In this document: positions 56,022 to 64,000 of the stretch, piece after piece
Layout of the letters: the number at the start of each line of letters is the position of its first letter
How positions within the stretch are numbered: the stretch's first letter is position 1
The notes under the pieces: generated by a model
The model's database searches: none
What the model saw: the letters and a program-made list of their open reading frames with translations, nothing else
What the model was told of the DNA's origin: nothing
Assembly (NCBI RefSeq): GCF_000964225.1
Contig: NZ_BAMZ01000019.1
Span: forward strand, 1-64,000
Length of the DNA stretch: 64,000 nucleotides
Direction of reading: 5' to 3'
From: Acetobacter syzygii
GTDB lineage: Bacteria; Pseudomonadota; Alphaproteobacteria; Acetobacterales; Acetobacteraceae
Position numbers and translations under genes: made by a program

Positions 56022-56918
56022 ATGAACACCCTTTCCCGCTTTCTTAATGCTTTAGACAGTTACAAAATAACGGATGGCAGCCAGTTCAAGCTGAGTGACC
56101 ATAACCCCGGTGACGACGGCCACTTGGGGCTGGACAAAGAAATGGGCAAAAAGCTGCTCCGGCAGGTCAAGGGACTTTTACAGGACCTACAGGAACTGCT
56201 GTATGCCAACCAGACCCACTCGTTGCTGATTATTCTGCAAGGCATGGATGCTGCGGGCAAGGATGGCACGATCAAGCACGTTATGTCCGGCGTGAACCCA
56301 CAGGGGGTTGCTGTTACCTCCTTCAAGCAGCCCGGCCCAACGGACCTGCTCCATGGTTTTTTATGGCGTATTCATGCTGCGGCCCCACAGGCTGGGCGTA
56401 TCGTCATTTTCAATCGCAGTCAGTATGAAGATGTACTAGTCAGCCGCGTCCACCCTGATCTGCTCAAAAACAGCCACCTGCCGGGTGAACTCAACACGCC
56501 CGAATTCTGGCAGGGGCGCTACAGCGACATACGTCACCTTGAGCATTATCTGAGCCGACAGGGGACGATTGTTCTCAAATTTTTCTTAAACATCTCACGC
56601 GAGGAGCAGCGCGAACGGTTACTGGCCCGGCTGGATATTCCTGAAAAACGCTGGAAATTCTCCCCCTCCGACCTCCATGAGCGCGAATACTGGGACGATT
56701 ACGCAGCCGCTTACCAGGATGCCATTGCCCAGACCGCCCGCCCCCACGCACCGTGGATTATTGTACCGGCCAATCACAAATGGTACGCCCGCCTTGTGGT
56801 AATCGGCACCATTATCCGCGCCTTGCACAATTTACGGCAGGTTACCCCACAACCCAGCGCGGATGTCATGCATCAACTCGATGATTACCGAACCCGACTG
56901 CTGCAAGAAAAACCCTGA
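56022..56918 (+). CDS. ppk2: Polyphosphate kinase 2 family protein
   Basis: About 298 residues. Walker A lies in IILQGMDAAGKDGTIKHVMSG; the lid and Walker B regions include FLWRIHAAAPQAGRIVIFNRSQYEDVLVSRVHP, then KFFLNISREEQRERLLARL and WIIVPANHKWYARLVV. PPK2 enzymes move phosphate between polyP and nucleoside mono- or diphosphates; the nucleotide preference cannot be read safely. AGGA lies 8-9 nt before the ATG at 56022; ATG at 56016 is too close. It is divergent from yqgE. Confidence 0.92.
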   Translation: MNTLSRFLNALDSYKITDGSQFKLSDHNPGDDGHLGLDKEMGKKLLRQVKGLLQDLQELLYANQTHSLLIILQGMDAAGKDGTIKHVMSGVNPQGVAVTSFKQPGPTDLLHGFLWRIHAAAPQAGRIVIFNRSQYEDVLVSRVHPDLLKNSHLPGELNTPEFWQGRYSDIRHLEHYLSRQGTIVLKFFLNISREEQRERLLARLDIPEKRWKFSPSDLHEREYWDDYAAAYQDAIAQTARPHAPWIIVPANHKWYARLVVIGTIIRALHNLRQVTPQPSADVMHQLDDYRTRLLQEKP

Positions 56919-57000
56919 GTTCTATTGGCATCCTGCTCACGCCCACGCGTGTGGCAGATACTGCGTAGCGTCCCCGGGCAATATCCTGCCCCTTACACCA

Positions 57001-57037
57001 GCCGCGTATGGAGTAAATCCATACGCGGCTCCTCTTT
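57001..57037 (+). terminator. Terminator after ppk2
   Basis: Perfect 12-bp arms GCCGCGTATGGA and TCCATACGCGGC around GTAAA, followed by TCCTCTTTG, about 85 nt after the ppk2 stop. Confidence 0.7.
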
Positions 57038-57052
57038 GTTCAAAGGTTTATA

Positions 57053-57556
57053 ATGAGCCGTTTTACCAACCGCACGCGCCTGCTTGCCTTATGCCTTGGG
57101 CTGGCAGCCATACCCAGCCTGAACACCCCGGCACAGGCACGCCACAGGCACACACAGGCTGCTCCCCCCACCACCGTATCAGCCGTATGCGATAACAAGG
57201 ACTTTCTGGCCAAGCAGCAGGCGTTTGAAAACGGTGCTCCCAGAACGGATGCTGCCGTGCATATCTGCGGAACAGTTCTGGCTTTTGCCAAAGACGCAAA
57301 AAAGACCCGGAGCGGGCTACACGGTTATTTTTATGTAACCGTTGCCCCCAACATTTCCATTCGGATTGTAACCAATCTGGACGAGATGCACACACCGGCA
57401 TGGCCGTGGGTCGCCAAAGGAGATCAGGTCGATATTGTTGGTCGTTATTATTACGATTCCCCCCGCCAGCAGGGCGTAGACTGGACACACCGGGGCACAG
57501 GCCGCTCATGGTCCATTCCCGGTTATGTGACCGTCAACGGCACCAGATACGACTGA
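57053..57556 (+). CDS. Secreted DUF3465 family protein
   Basis: A 167-residue precursor with a signal peptide (cleaving after TPAQA) and a compact domain: HICGTVLAFAKD, GYFYVTVAPNISIRIVTNLDE, KGDQVDIVGRYYYD and WTHRGTGRSW, ending YVTVNGTRYD. The pattern (small beta-rich fold, N-x-D-E segment, G-D-x-V-x-x-x-G-x-Y, W-T-H, G-x-x-x-x-N-G-x-x-Y) fits DUF3465, of unknown role. Two cysteines (VCDNKDF and HICGTV) could form a disulfide. It starts just after the ppk2 terminator. Confidence 0.78.
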   Translation: MSRFTNRTRLLALCLGLAAIPSLNTPAQARHRHTQAAPPTTVSAVCDNKDFLAKQQAFENGAPRTDAAVHICGTVLAFAKDAKKTRSGLHGYFYVTVAPNISIRIVTNLDEMHTPAWPWVAKGDQVDIVGRYYYDSPRQQGVDWTHRGTGRSWSIPGYVTVNGTRYD

Positions 57557-57564
57557 ATAAAAAA

Positions 57565-57594
57565 ATGGCTGGCCAGAATAAACCGGCCAGCCAT
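57565..57594 (-). terminator. Terminator after clpA
   Basis: On the minus strand ATGGCTGGCC and GGCCAGCCAT pair around a loop of about 10 nt and are followed by seven T residues, 30 nt past the clpA stop. Confidence 0.85.
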
Positions 57595-57623
57595 AAACGC
57601 TGTTAGCGAGGCAGACGCAGGGG

Positions 57624-59969
57624 TTAATCTGCGGCTTCTTCCTCACGTTCGCTCCCACGTTCATCCTCGCCGGAGCTGGAAGCTGCGCTACCATTGCTTT
57701 CCACAATGTCAAACGCCAGCTCGCCATTTTTCAGACCGATCTTAACGGCTCCACCTTTGGCCAGTCGGCCAAAGAGCAGTTCCTCGGCCAAGGGCTTTTT
57801 AATGGATTCCTGAATAACCCGGCCTAGCGGACGCGCGCCATACAGGCGGTCATACCCTTTTTCTGCCAGCCATTCCTTGGCTGCCGAAGACAGCTCGATG
57901 GTTACGTGCCGGTCTGCCAGCTGTGCCTCAAGTTGCAGAACAAATTTTTCAACAACCTGACCCACAATTTCCTGCGTCAGATGGGCAAATGGAATAACCG
58001 CATCCAGCCTGTTGCGGAACTCTGGCGTAAACAGGCGTTTGATAGCCTCTTCATCCTCCCCTTCACGCACTTTACGGCCAAAACCTACGGCTTCCTTGCT
58101 CATGTCAGACGCACCGGCATTGGTCGTCATGATCAGGATGACGTTCCTGAAATCGACCGTTTTGCCGTTATGGTCCGTCAGGCGACCGTTATCCATAACC
58201 TGCAACAGCACGTTGTACAGATCGGGATGAGCTTTTTCAATTTCATCCAGCAGCAGTACGGCGTGGGGGTGCTGGTCTATGGAATCGGTCAGCAATCCGC
58301 CCTGATCAAACCCAACATAACCCGGAGGCGCTCCCAGCAGGCGCGAGATGGAGTGGCGCTCCATATACTCGGACATATCGAACCGAATCAGCTCAATACC
58401 CAGAGCATTGGCCAACTGGCGTGCCACCTCCGTTTTACCAACCCCGGTAGGACCGGAGAACAGATAGTTACCAATCGGTTTTTCCGGGTCCCGCAGGCCC
58501 GCGCGCGCCAGCTTGATGGCGGCGGAGAGCGCATCAATCGCCTGATCCTGCCCGAACACCATGCCTTTAAGGTCGCGCTCCAGCGAGCGGAGAACTTCCT
58601 TGTCATCAGCAGAAATGCTTTTGGGTGGAATACGGGCAATACGGGCAATAATGTCTTCCACATCCTTCAGGTTCACCGTTTTGCGGCGACGACCTTCTGG
58701 CTGAAGCATACGGGAGGCCCCGACCTCATCAATGACGTCAATCGCCTTGTCAGGCAATTTCCGGTCATGAATATAACGGGCGGAGAGTTCCACCGCACCA
58801 CGAATAGCCTCTTCCGTATAACGGACTTTATGATGCTTTTCGTAGCTGCCTTTGAGGCCGCGCAGAATTTTAACCGCATCGTCAATGCTTGGCTCGGGCA
58901 CATCAATCTTCTGGAATCGCCGCACAAGCGCACGATCTTTTTCAAAGTGCTGGCGGAATTCCTTGTAGGTGGTGGAACCAATGCACCGCAATGTGCCAGC
59001 CGCAAGAGCCGGTTTAAGCAGGTTGGATGCATCCATGGCCCCGCCAGAGGTCGCCCCTGCGCCTATGACCGTATGAATTTCATCAATAAACAGGATGGCG
59101 TGCGGGTCCTGATCCAGCTCCGTGACAACAGCCTTGAGACGTTCCTCAAAGTCGCCCCGGTAGCGGGTACCAGCCAGCAAAGCGCCCATATCCAGCGAAT
59201 AGATGGTGGATTTAAGCAGTACCTCGGGCACGCTTCCTTCTACAATCCGGCGCGCCAGACCTTCTGCAATGGCAGTTTTACCCACACCCGGATCACCCAC
59301 ATAAAGCGGGTTGTTTTTGGTCCGGCGGCACAGGATCTGGATTGTGCGCTCAATTTCCGTATCCCGCCCGATAAGCGGATCGACCTTACCGGCGGCTGCC
59401 TTATCGTTCAGATTAACGCAGTAGGTTGAGAGCGCGTCCTGATTTTTCTGTGTTTTGGCTTCTGCCCGTTCGGGTTCTTCGCCTTTTTCCGCACCGGAAT
59501 TGCTACCAGCAACAGGTCGGCGGGTTGTGCGCTCTGGTGCCTTGGCGATCCCGTGGGAGAGAAAATTGACCGCATCCAGCCGGGTCATATCCTGCAATTG
59601 CAGGAAGTACACTGCGTGGCTTTCGCGCTCGGCAAACAGGGCAACAAGCACATTCGCACCCGTTACTTCATCCCGCCCGGTGGATTGCACATGAATGGCC
59701 GCCCGCTGAATAACCCGCTGGAATGCAGCCGTTGGCTTGGGTTCGGTCGGACGATCAGACGCCAGACCAGCCAGATCCTTGTCGAGAAAGCCCGTCAGGT
59801 CTGTCCGCAGTCGGTCCAGATCAACCCCACAGGCGCGGAACACCGTTACGGCATCCGCATCATCAACCAGGGCAAGAAGCAGATGCTCTAGCGTGGCATA
59901 TTCATGGTGCCGTTCTCCGGCCAGAATAAGCGCCCGATGCAGCGTCTGCTCAAGATTGCGTGACAACAT
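57624..59969 (-). CDS. clpA: ATP-dependent Clp protease ATP-binding subunit ClpA
   Basis: About 781 residues. The N-domain with two Clp repeats (LEQTLHRALILAGERHHEYATLEHLL) is followed by AAA+ module 1 (Walker A GDPGVGKTAIAEG, Walker B ILFIDEIHTVIGAG) and module 2 (GPTGVGKTEVARQ, VLLLDEIEKAHPD), and the IGL-like loop region for ClpP docking. ClpA unfolds substrates for ClpP. The start at 59969 has AAAGGAG about 9 nt upstream, so the 81-residue extension is excluded. A Glu/Arg-rich tail ends it. Confidence 0.96.
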   Translation of the reverse strand: MLSRNLEQTLHRALILAGERHHEYATLEHLLLALVDDADAVTVFRACGVDLDRLRTDLTGFLDKDLAGLASDRPTEPKPTAAFQRVIQRAAIHVQSTGRDEVTGANVLVALFAERESHAVYFLQLQDMTRLDAVNFLSHGIAKAPERTTRRPVAGSNSGAEKGEEPERAEAKTQKNQDALSTYCVNLNDKAAAGKVDPLIGRDTEIERTIQILCRRTKNNPLYVGDPGVGKTAIAEGLARRIVEGSVPEVLLKSTIYSLDMGALLAGTRYRGDFEERLKAVVTELDQDPHAILFIDEIHTVIGAGATSGGAMDASNLLKPALAAGTLRCIGSTTYKEFRQHFEKDRALVRRFQKIDVPEPSIDDAVKILRGLKGSYEKHHKVRYTEEAIRGAVELSARYIHDRKLPDKAIDVIDEVGASRMLQPEGRRRKTVNLKDVEDIIARIARIPPKSISADDKEVLRSLERDLKGMVFGQDQAIDALSAAIKLARAGLRDPEKPIGNYLFSGPTGVGKTEVARQLANALGIELIRFDMSEYMERHSISRLLGAPPGYVGFDQGGLLTDSIDQHPHAVLLLDEIEKAHPDLYNVLLQVMDNGRLTDHNGKTVDFRNVILIMTTNAGASDMSKEAVGFGRKVREGEDEEAIKRLFTPEFRNRLDAVIPFAHLTQEIVGQVVEKFVLQLEAQLADRHVTIELSSAAKEWLAEKGYDRLYGARPLGRVIQESIKKPLAEELLFGRLAKGGAVKIGLKNGELAFDIVESNGSAASSSGEDERGSEREEEAAD

Positions 59970-60123
59970 GACGAGACGCTCCTTTCCCCGGACTTTCCGA
60001 GCGTGGTAAAACGACCAACAGACCACGATCGGATGCCCTAAAACCATATTTGGCTGCTTCGGCAAGAAATGCGAGTCATAACCTCGCAAAAAACGCACGC
60101 TCACGCATTTTTCGTTCTCACAT

Positions 60124-60158
60124 TCCGTAAAAATGCTGGTTTTTGGCGCTTTTACGGA
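60124..60158. repeat. Inverted repeat in the clpA leader
   Basis: TCCGTAAAA (60124-60132) and TTTTACGGA (60150-60158) are perfect complements 155-190 nt upstream of clpA, between clpS and clpA. It could be an operator or a leader stem; no T tract suggests termination. Confidence 0.4.
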
Positions 60159-60254
60159 GTGGCGTGTATTTCTTAAAAATCCGTAGTCACTCCACCAGAC
60201 GGCACCAGACACCCCCGGAACGCGAACATGGGGCTTGATACGGGCTAAGCGCTT

Positions 60255-60632
60255 TCAGTCTTTTTCTATGGTGCACTGCAAGGGATGCTGGTTCTGGCGT
60301 GCAAGGTCCATGACCTGCGACACCTTGGTCTCCGCCACCTCGTAGGTAAACACACCACACACACCTACGCCCTTACGGTGGACGTTCAGCATGATGTCTG
60401 TCGCTTCTTCCCGGTTTTTCTGAAAAAAGCGTTCAAGCACGTACACCACAAATTCCATGGGCGTATAATCATCGTTAAGCATGAGCACTTTATACATGGC
60501 GGGTTTGCGGGTTTTGGGTCTGGCCCGCACCACCACACCAATTTCCGCATCATCCCGATCCGAATCCGTTCCCTCATCACGCCGCGATGGCCCATTGCCT
60601 GTATGCAGAACAGGAAAGTGAAACGAGGCCAT
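60255..60632 (-). CDS. clpS: ATP-dependent Clp protease adaptor ClpS
   Basis: About 125 residues. The conserved core [40 protein letters not shown] and the acidic N-terminal tail are typical. ClpS delivers N-degron substrates to ClpA, whose gene follows about 285 nt downstream on the same strand. The ATG at 60632 precedes the family N-terminus; a GGAG lies 11 nt upstream. Longer in-frame extension to 60824 is not conserved. Confidence 0.95.
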   Translation of the reverse strand: MASFHFPVLHTGNGPSRRDEGTDSDRDDAEIGVVVRARPKTRKPAMYKVLMLNDDYTPMEFVVYVLERFFQKNREEATDIMLNVHRKGVGVCGVFTYEVAETKVSQVMDLARQNQHPLQCTIEKD

Positions 60633-60926
60633 AGCAACCAAACTCCAGAGACAAGGGGTAAAAAACAAGAGGTGTTCCTTACCACCATATTGGAAAAGCC
60701 GAAGTACAATAAAAGGGGGCAACCGGACACAATAATGCCGCTCCACCCCCAACCTGCGGCCCCGTGCCATATTTATGCCATACACTGACACAACATGACA
60801 CATGGTGATCGGGGTTCTGGCCAACTGGATTCCTTGCGCTGGAATTTCAGTTTTTTGCCGCCATGCTCTTGCGATTCCTAACGGTAGGCGGAATAGTGCT
60901 CCATACGGAAGCAGGTGGGGGTAGCA

Positions 60927-62090
60927 GTGGCAGACAAACCGACTTTACGGCAGATGGCAGAACACGGCAGACCGGTATCTGGCACCAGCATAAAAAAGCC
61001 ACGTTTACGCCAATGGGCAGCCCTGCTGACCGGGGTCGTGGTCGGCTCTTTGACCACCACCCATTACGCCCATGCACAATATGCCGGGCAGATCAGTTCC
61101 ATTGTTATGGATGCCAACACCGGTACCGTACTCTCCCAGACCGACCCTGACCTGCGCCGCTACCCTGCCAGCCTGACCAAACTGATGACCCTGTATATGA
61201 CCTTCAATGCCCTGCGCGCTGGAGCCATATCGCTTAATCAGGCTGTTCCTGTTTCCATCCATGCTTCCACCATGGAACCTTCCAAACTGGGGCTGGTGCC
61301 CGGCTCCCGCCTGACGGTTGAGCAGGCTATTCTTGCTCTGGTTACCAAATCTGCCAACGATGCGGCCTGCGCCTTGGGCGAATTGATTGGTGGGGGCAGC
61401 GAACCACAGTTTGCAACCATGATGACCCAGCAGGCCCATGCGCTGGGCATGTCCAAAACGCTGTTCCGCAATGCGTCTGGCCTACCAGACCCCGACCAGA
61501 TGACCACAGCCCGTGATCTGGCTACTCTGGGCCGCCGCCTGATTGCCGATTTCCCTGAATATTACCACTATTTTGCCACGCCAGCTTTCCGCTTCCATGG
61601 CCGGTACATTCCCAACCATAACCCCATGCTCAAGGTTTATGCCGGAGCAGATGGTATGAAAACGGGATACACGCAGGAAGCCGGACGCAACCTTGTAACC
61701 TCCGCCCTGCGGGACAATGTGCGTCTGGTTGGCGTGGTCATGGGGGCATCCAGCAACACACAGCGTTCTCTGGTTATGGCCAACCAGCTTGACCACGGTT
61801 TTGATGCCGAGGGCGTTGCACCAGTTGCCAGACCGCTCATGGTTGCACAGGCTGGCAGCACGCTGCGCCACCGCAGCCACCGTGGCACGCTGATCATGGC
61901 TGCTGCCAGCCGCAGACATGCCCCTCTGGAAGTGGCGGAAGCCCCTGCCACGCGCCGCCACCATGCCGCGATTACCCGTGTCAGCCACGGCCACCATTCT
62001 GCTGTGATCGGAGCCAAGGTTCATACCATTTCCACCCCTGCCATCCAGCGTGGAGCGGCCCGGCATCGCGCAGCGCATAACCGGACCTAG
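60927..62090 (+). CDS. D-alanyl-D-alanine carboxypeptidase (peptidase S11, PBP5-like)
   Basis: About 387 residues from GTG at 60927 (GTG at 60915 is also possible). A basic N-terminal stretch and one hydrophobic segment lead to the catalytic domain: SxxK as [17 protein letters not shown], SxN in [13 protein letters not shown], and KTG in [18 protein letters not shown]. These enzymes trim the terminal D-Ala of peptidoglycan stem peptides. The usual C-terminal PBP5 domain is replaced by a His/Arg-rich tail of about 80 residues. It is divergent from clpS. Confidence 0.9.
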   Translation: MADKPTLRQMAEHGRPVSGTSIKKPRLRQWAALLTGVVVGSLTTTHYAHAQYAGQISSIVMDANTGTVLSQTDPDLRRYPASLTKLMTLYMTFNALRAGAISLNQAVPVSIHASTMEPSKLGLVPGSRLTVEQAILALVTKSANDAACALGELIGGGSEPQFATMMTQQAHALGMSKTLFRNASGLPDPDQMTTARDLATLGRRLIADFPEYYHYFATPAFRFHGRYIPNHNPMLKVYAGADGMKTGYTQEAGRNLVTSALRDNVRLVGVVMGASSNTQRSLVMANQLDHGFDAEGVAPVARPLMVAQAGSTLRHRSHRGTLIMAAASRRHAPLEVAEAPATRRHHAAITRVSHGHHSAVIGAKVHTISTPAIQRGAARHRAAHNRT

Positions 62091-62203
62091 CATTTTCTAG
62101 CCATTTAGGCGGCCCGTTATAACCAAAGCGGGTTGCCTTTGTGGCTTGCACTCTTCATCTTGCTGCTTTCTCAAAAGCACCAACAACGATGAGGAAGTGC
62201 AGA

Positions 62204-63004
62204 ATGGCGGGCAGAGGCGGAATCGTTCTCCATACCGAAGAAGACTTCAAAAGCCTGCGGGCAGCGGGCCAACTGGCCGCTGCTACGCTGGACATGATTA
62301 CGCCTTACGTCAAACCCGGCGTAACCACGGGCGAACTGGACCGTATTATCCACGCCTATACGCTGGAACATGGCGCTACACCGGGCCCGCTAAACTACCG
62401 GGGTTACCCCAAATCCTGCTGTATTTCCGTTAATCATGTGGTGTGCCACGGCATTCCCGGTGACCGCCCCCTTGTTGAGGGCGATATTGTGAATATTGAT
62501 GTGACCCCCAAGCTGAACGGCTGGTTTGGCGATTCCAGCCGGATGTACACAGTGGGCAAGGTTTCCATCAAGGCTGCCAAGCTGATAACCACAACCTACG
62601 AAAGCCTGATGCGCGGGATTGAGGTTGTACGCCCCGGCGCGACTTTGGGTGATATTGGTTACGCCATTCAGAGCTACGCGGAAAAACACCGCTACAGCAT
62701 TGTGGAAGATTTTTGCGGTCACGGCATTGGGCAGGTGTTCCATGCTGAACCGAACATCCTGCACTATGGTCGCCCCGGCGAAGGGATGAAGCTGAAAGCC
62801 GGCATGGTGTTTACCATTGAACCCATGCTGAATATCGGCAAAGCTGACGTCAAGATTCTGGACGATGGCTGGACTGCGGTCACACGCGATCGCTCATTGT
62901 CCGCGCAGTTTGAACATATGCTGGCAGTAACCCAGACCGGGTATGAAATTTTTACCCGTTCCCCCGCTGGCCTCGACTGCCCCCCCTACCCAACCCAAGG
63001 ATAA
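62204..63004 (+). CDS. map: Methionine aminopeptidase, type I
   Basis: About 266 residues. Metal ligands of the pita-bread fold are visible: NIDVTPKLNGWFGDSSRMY (two Asp), CGHGIGQVFHAEP (His), FTIEPMLNIG (Glu) and AQFEHMLAVT (Glu). The substrate His lies in VNHVVCHGIPGD. It removes N-terminal Met from new proteins. GAGGAAG lies 6 nt before the ATG at 62204, so ATG at 62189 and GTG at 62141 are not preferred. ggt starts 5 nt after its stop. Confidence 0.96.
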   Translation: MAGRGGIVLHTEEDFKSLRAAGQLAAATLDMITPYVKPGVTTGELDRIIHAYTLEHGATPGPLNYRGYPKSCCISVNHVVCHGIPGDRPLVEGDIVNIDVTPKLNGWFGDSSRMYTVGKVSIKAAKLITTTYESLMRGIEVVRPGATLGDIGYAIQSYAEKHRYSIVEDFCGHGIGQVFHAEPNILHYGRPGEGMKLKAGMVFTIEPMLNIGKADVKILDDGWTAVTRDRSLSAQFEHMLAVTQTGYEIFTRSPAGLDCPPYPTQG

Positions 63005-63009
63005 GCTGC

Positions 63010-64000
63010 ATGACAGTCGCCTCCACCACATTCTCCTCCCTTGTTATGCGGCATGTGGTGCTGGCGGCAGTGTGTTTGCAGGTCAGTGGGACGGTATTTG
63101 CAGCACAGACCACACCTAATGCCGACCCCTTGGCCTATGGTTCCACCTCGCTCTCCGCCCCACCTGTCGCCACCCCTGTGCCGGGGCAGCATGGCATGGC
63201 TGTGTCCGCCCAGAAGCTGGCATCCGATGTTGGTGCCCATATTCTGGCCAAAGGCGGGAATGCAGCAGATGCCGCTGTCGCCATGGGGTATGCGCTGGCA
63301 GTCGTGTACCCCGCAGCCGGTAATCTGGGTGGGGGTGGTTTTATGATGCTGCGTCCCCCCGGCCAGTCCTCCATTTTTCTCGACTTCCGGGAAAAAGCCC
63401 CTCTTGCAGCCACACCAGACATGTATCTGGACAGCAAGGGCAATGTTATTCCCGATCAATCCGTACTGGGGTGGAAAGCCGTTGCCGTACCCGGTACCGT
63501 TGCAGGGTTGGACAGGGTGCTGACCCGATGGGGGCATCTGCCCCGGCAGACCGTTATGGAACCGGCCATTCAACTTGCCCGTGACGGATTTGTGCTGGGA
63601 GAAGGAGATGTGGAACTCCTGAACACCTCCACATCTGCGTTCCTTAAAGACCCATATGCCCGCAAAATATTCCTGCGCCCCGATGGCACGCCCCTGCGCC
63701 CCGGTGACAGGCTGGTCCAAAAAGATCTGGCGCACTCGCTGGAACTGATTGCACACAAAGGAGCCGATGCTTTTTACAAAGGCCCCATTGCTGCCAGCCT
63801 GCTTGCCCAGTCCAAGGCACATGGAGGCATATTGCAGGCAGCGGATTTTGAACGCTACAAACCGCGCGAACTTGCTCCCATAAAATGTTCCTACCGTGGT
63901 TTTCTGGTGGAAACAGCGCCGCCACCCAGTGCTGGCGGCATAGCCCTGTGCGAAATGCTGGAAATACTGGCCGGGTATGACATGCACGCCCTTGGCCTGC
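63010..64000 (+). CDS. ggt: Gamma-glutamyltransferase, partial (cut by window end)
   Basis: The frame from ATG at 63010 stays open to the window end (330 codons). It begins with a probable signal peptide (about 31 residues ending VFAAQ), then the family N-terminal GQHGMAVSAQKLASDVGAHIL, GGNAADAAVAMGYALAVVYP, NLGGGGFMML, LDFREKAP, KAVAVPGTVAG, and PPPSAGGIALCEML. The autocatalytic Thr and the small subunit lie beyond the window. AAGGA lies 8 nt upstream. GGTs cleave glutathione in the periplasm. The 5-nt gap to map suggests cotranscription. Confidence 0.94.
   Translation, partial: MTVASTTFSSLVMRHVVLAAVCLQVSGTVFAAQTTPNADPLAYGSTSLSAPPVATPVPGQHGMAVSAQKLASDVGAHILAKGGNAADAAVAMGYALAVVYPAAGNLGGGGFMMLRPPGQSSIFLDFREKAPLAATPDMYLDSKGNVIPDQSVLGWKAVAVPGTVAGLDRVLTRWGHLPRQTVMEPAIQLARDGFVLGEGDVELLNTSTSAFLKDPYARKIFLRPDGTPLRPGDRLVQKDLAHSLELIAHKGADAFYKGPIAASLLAQSKAHGGILQAADFERYKPRELAPIKCSYRGFLVETAPPPSAGGIALCEMLEILAGYDMHALGL

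Noticed and set aside
57906-59429. 507-codon frame opposite clpA
   Set aside because: Shadow frame of a strongly conserved gene; no independent evidence.
1-64000. CRISPR arrays, insertion sequences, prophage or integration sites
   Set aside because: No regularly spaced repeats, transposase, integrase or att-like duplications were seen; the tRNA at the left edge shows no duplicated 3' end within the window.

Overview
The window reads as a chromosomal core segment of an acetic acid bacterium (Alphaproteobacteria, Acetobacteraceae), most likely Acetobacter or a close relative. The signs are a moderately GC-rich sequence, a cyanide-insensitive-type cytochrome bd oxidase (cydA with a short Q-loop) with cydDC alongside, the alphaproteobacterial chvI-chvG pair with rapZ, hisZ, olsB, a type 2 argC, and many Acetobacter-like proteins. 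I saw no insertion sequence, prophage, CRISPR array, rRNA operon or integration scar. About 50 protein genes and one tRNA fill nearly all of it.

Layout. 1-7 kb: tRNA-Val(GAC), an N-formylglutamate amidohydrolase-like gene, htpG, a secreted DUF2501 protein, mazG, argC and an SDR oxidoreductase. 6.9-13.4 kb (minus): cydD-cydC-cydA-cydB followed by two small membrane-protein genes, one only 32 codons. 13.4-17 kb: an AT-rich gap, acuI/yhdH, a PaeA/YtfL-like transporter and a glycine-zipper lipoprotein. 17-22.3 kb (minus): a phosphate regulon module phoB-phoR-pstS-porin with recognisable Pho boxes before pstS and phoB. 22.3-29.8 kb (minus): trpB-trpA-flavoprotein-HerA-like ATPase-hisZ-purA, joined by overlaps or short gaps. 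30-37 kb: corA, rho, a TusA-like gene, then fur-olsB-lnt and an XRE regulator. 37-42 kb: DUF2076, glyQ-glyS, DUF1328, and a secreted protein with two related beta-rich modules. 42-51 kb (minus): purH, metK-trmB, and the chaperone group grpE-dnaK-dnaJ with dapB attached. 51-57.6 kb: chvI-chvG, a Rid-family gene, rapZ, yqgE, ppk2 and a DUF3465 protein. 57.6-64 kb: clpS-clpA, a D,D-carboxypeptidase, map and a gamma-glutamyltransferase cut by the window end.

Themes. Protein quality control is heavily represented (htpG, grpE-dnaK-dnaJ, clpS-clpA), with an RpoH-like promoter before dnaK and a TTG start codon for dnaK. Envelope and stress sensing is the second theme (ChvGI, PhoBR, Fur with OlsB and Lnt, CorA, PaeA). 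Phosphate appears twice, in the Pho module and in ppk2.

I found no strong case for a wholly undescribed system. The best candidates for a second look are the 32-codon membrane ORF after cydAB, two mutually exclusive hairpins between hisZ and purA, the fur-olsB translational overlap, the ATPase/flavoprotein pair, and the two-module secreted protein at 41.5-42.2 kb. Start codons were chosen from Shine-Dalgarno spacing and family N-termini and are marked where uncertain. All family assignments come from reading motifs; no database search was run.
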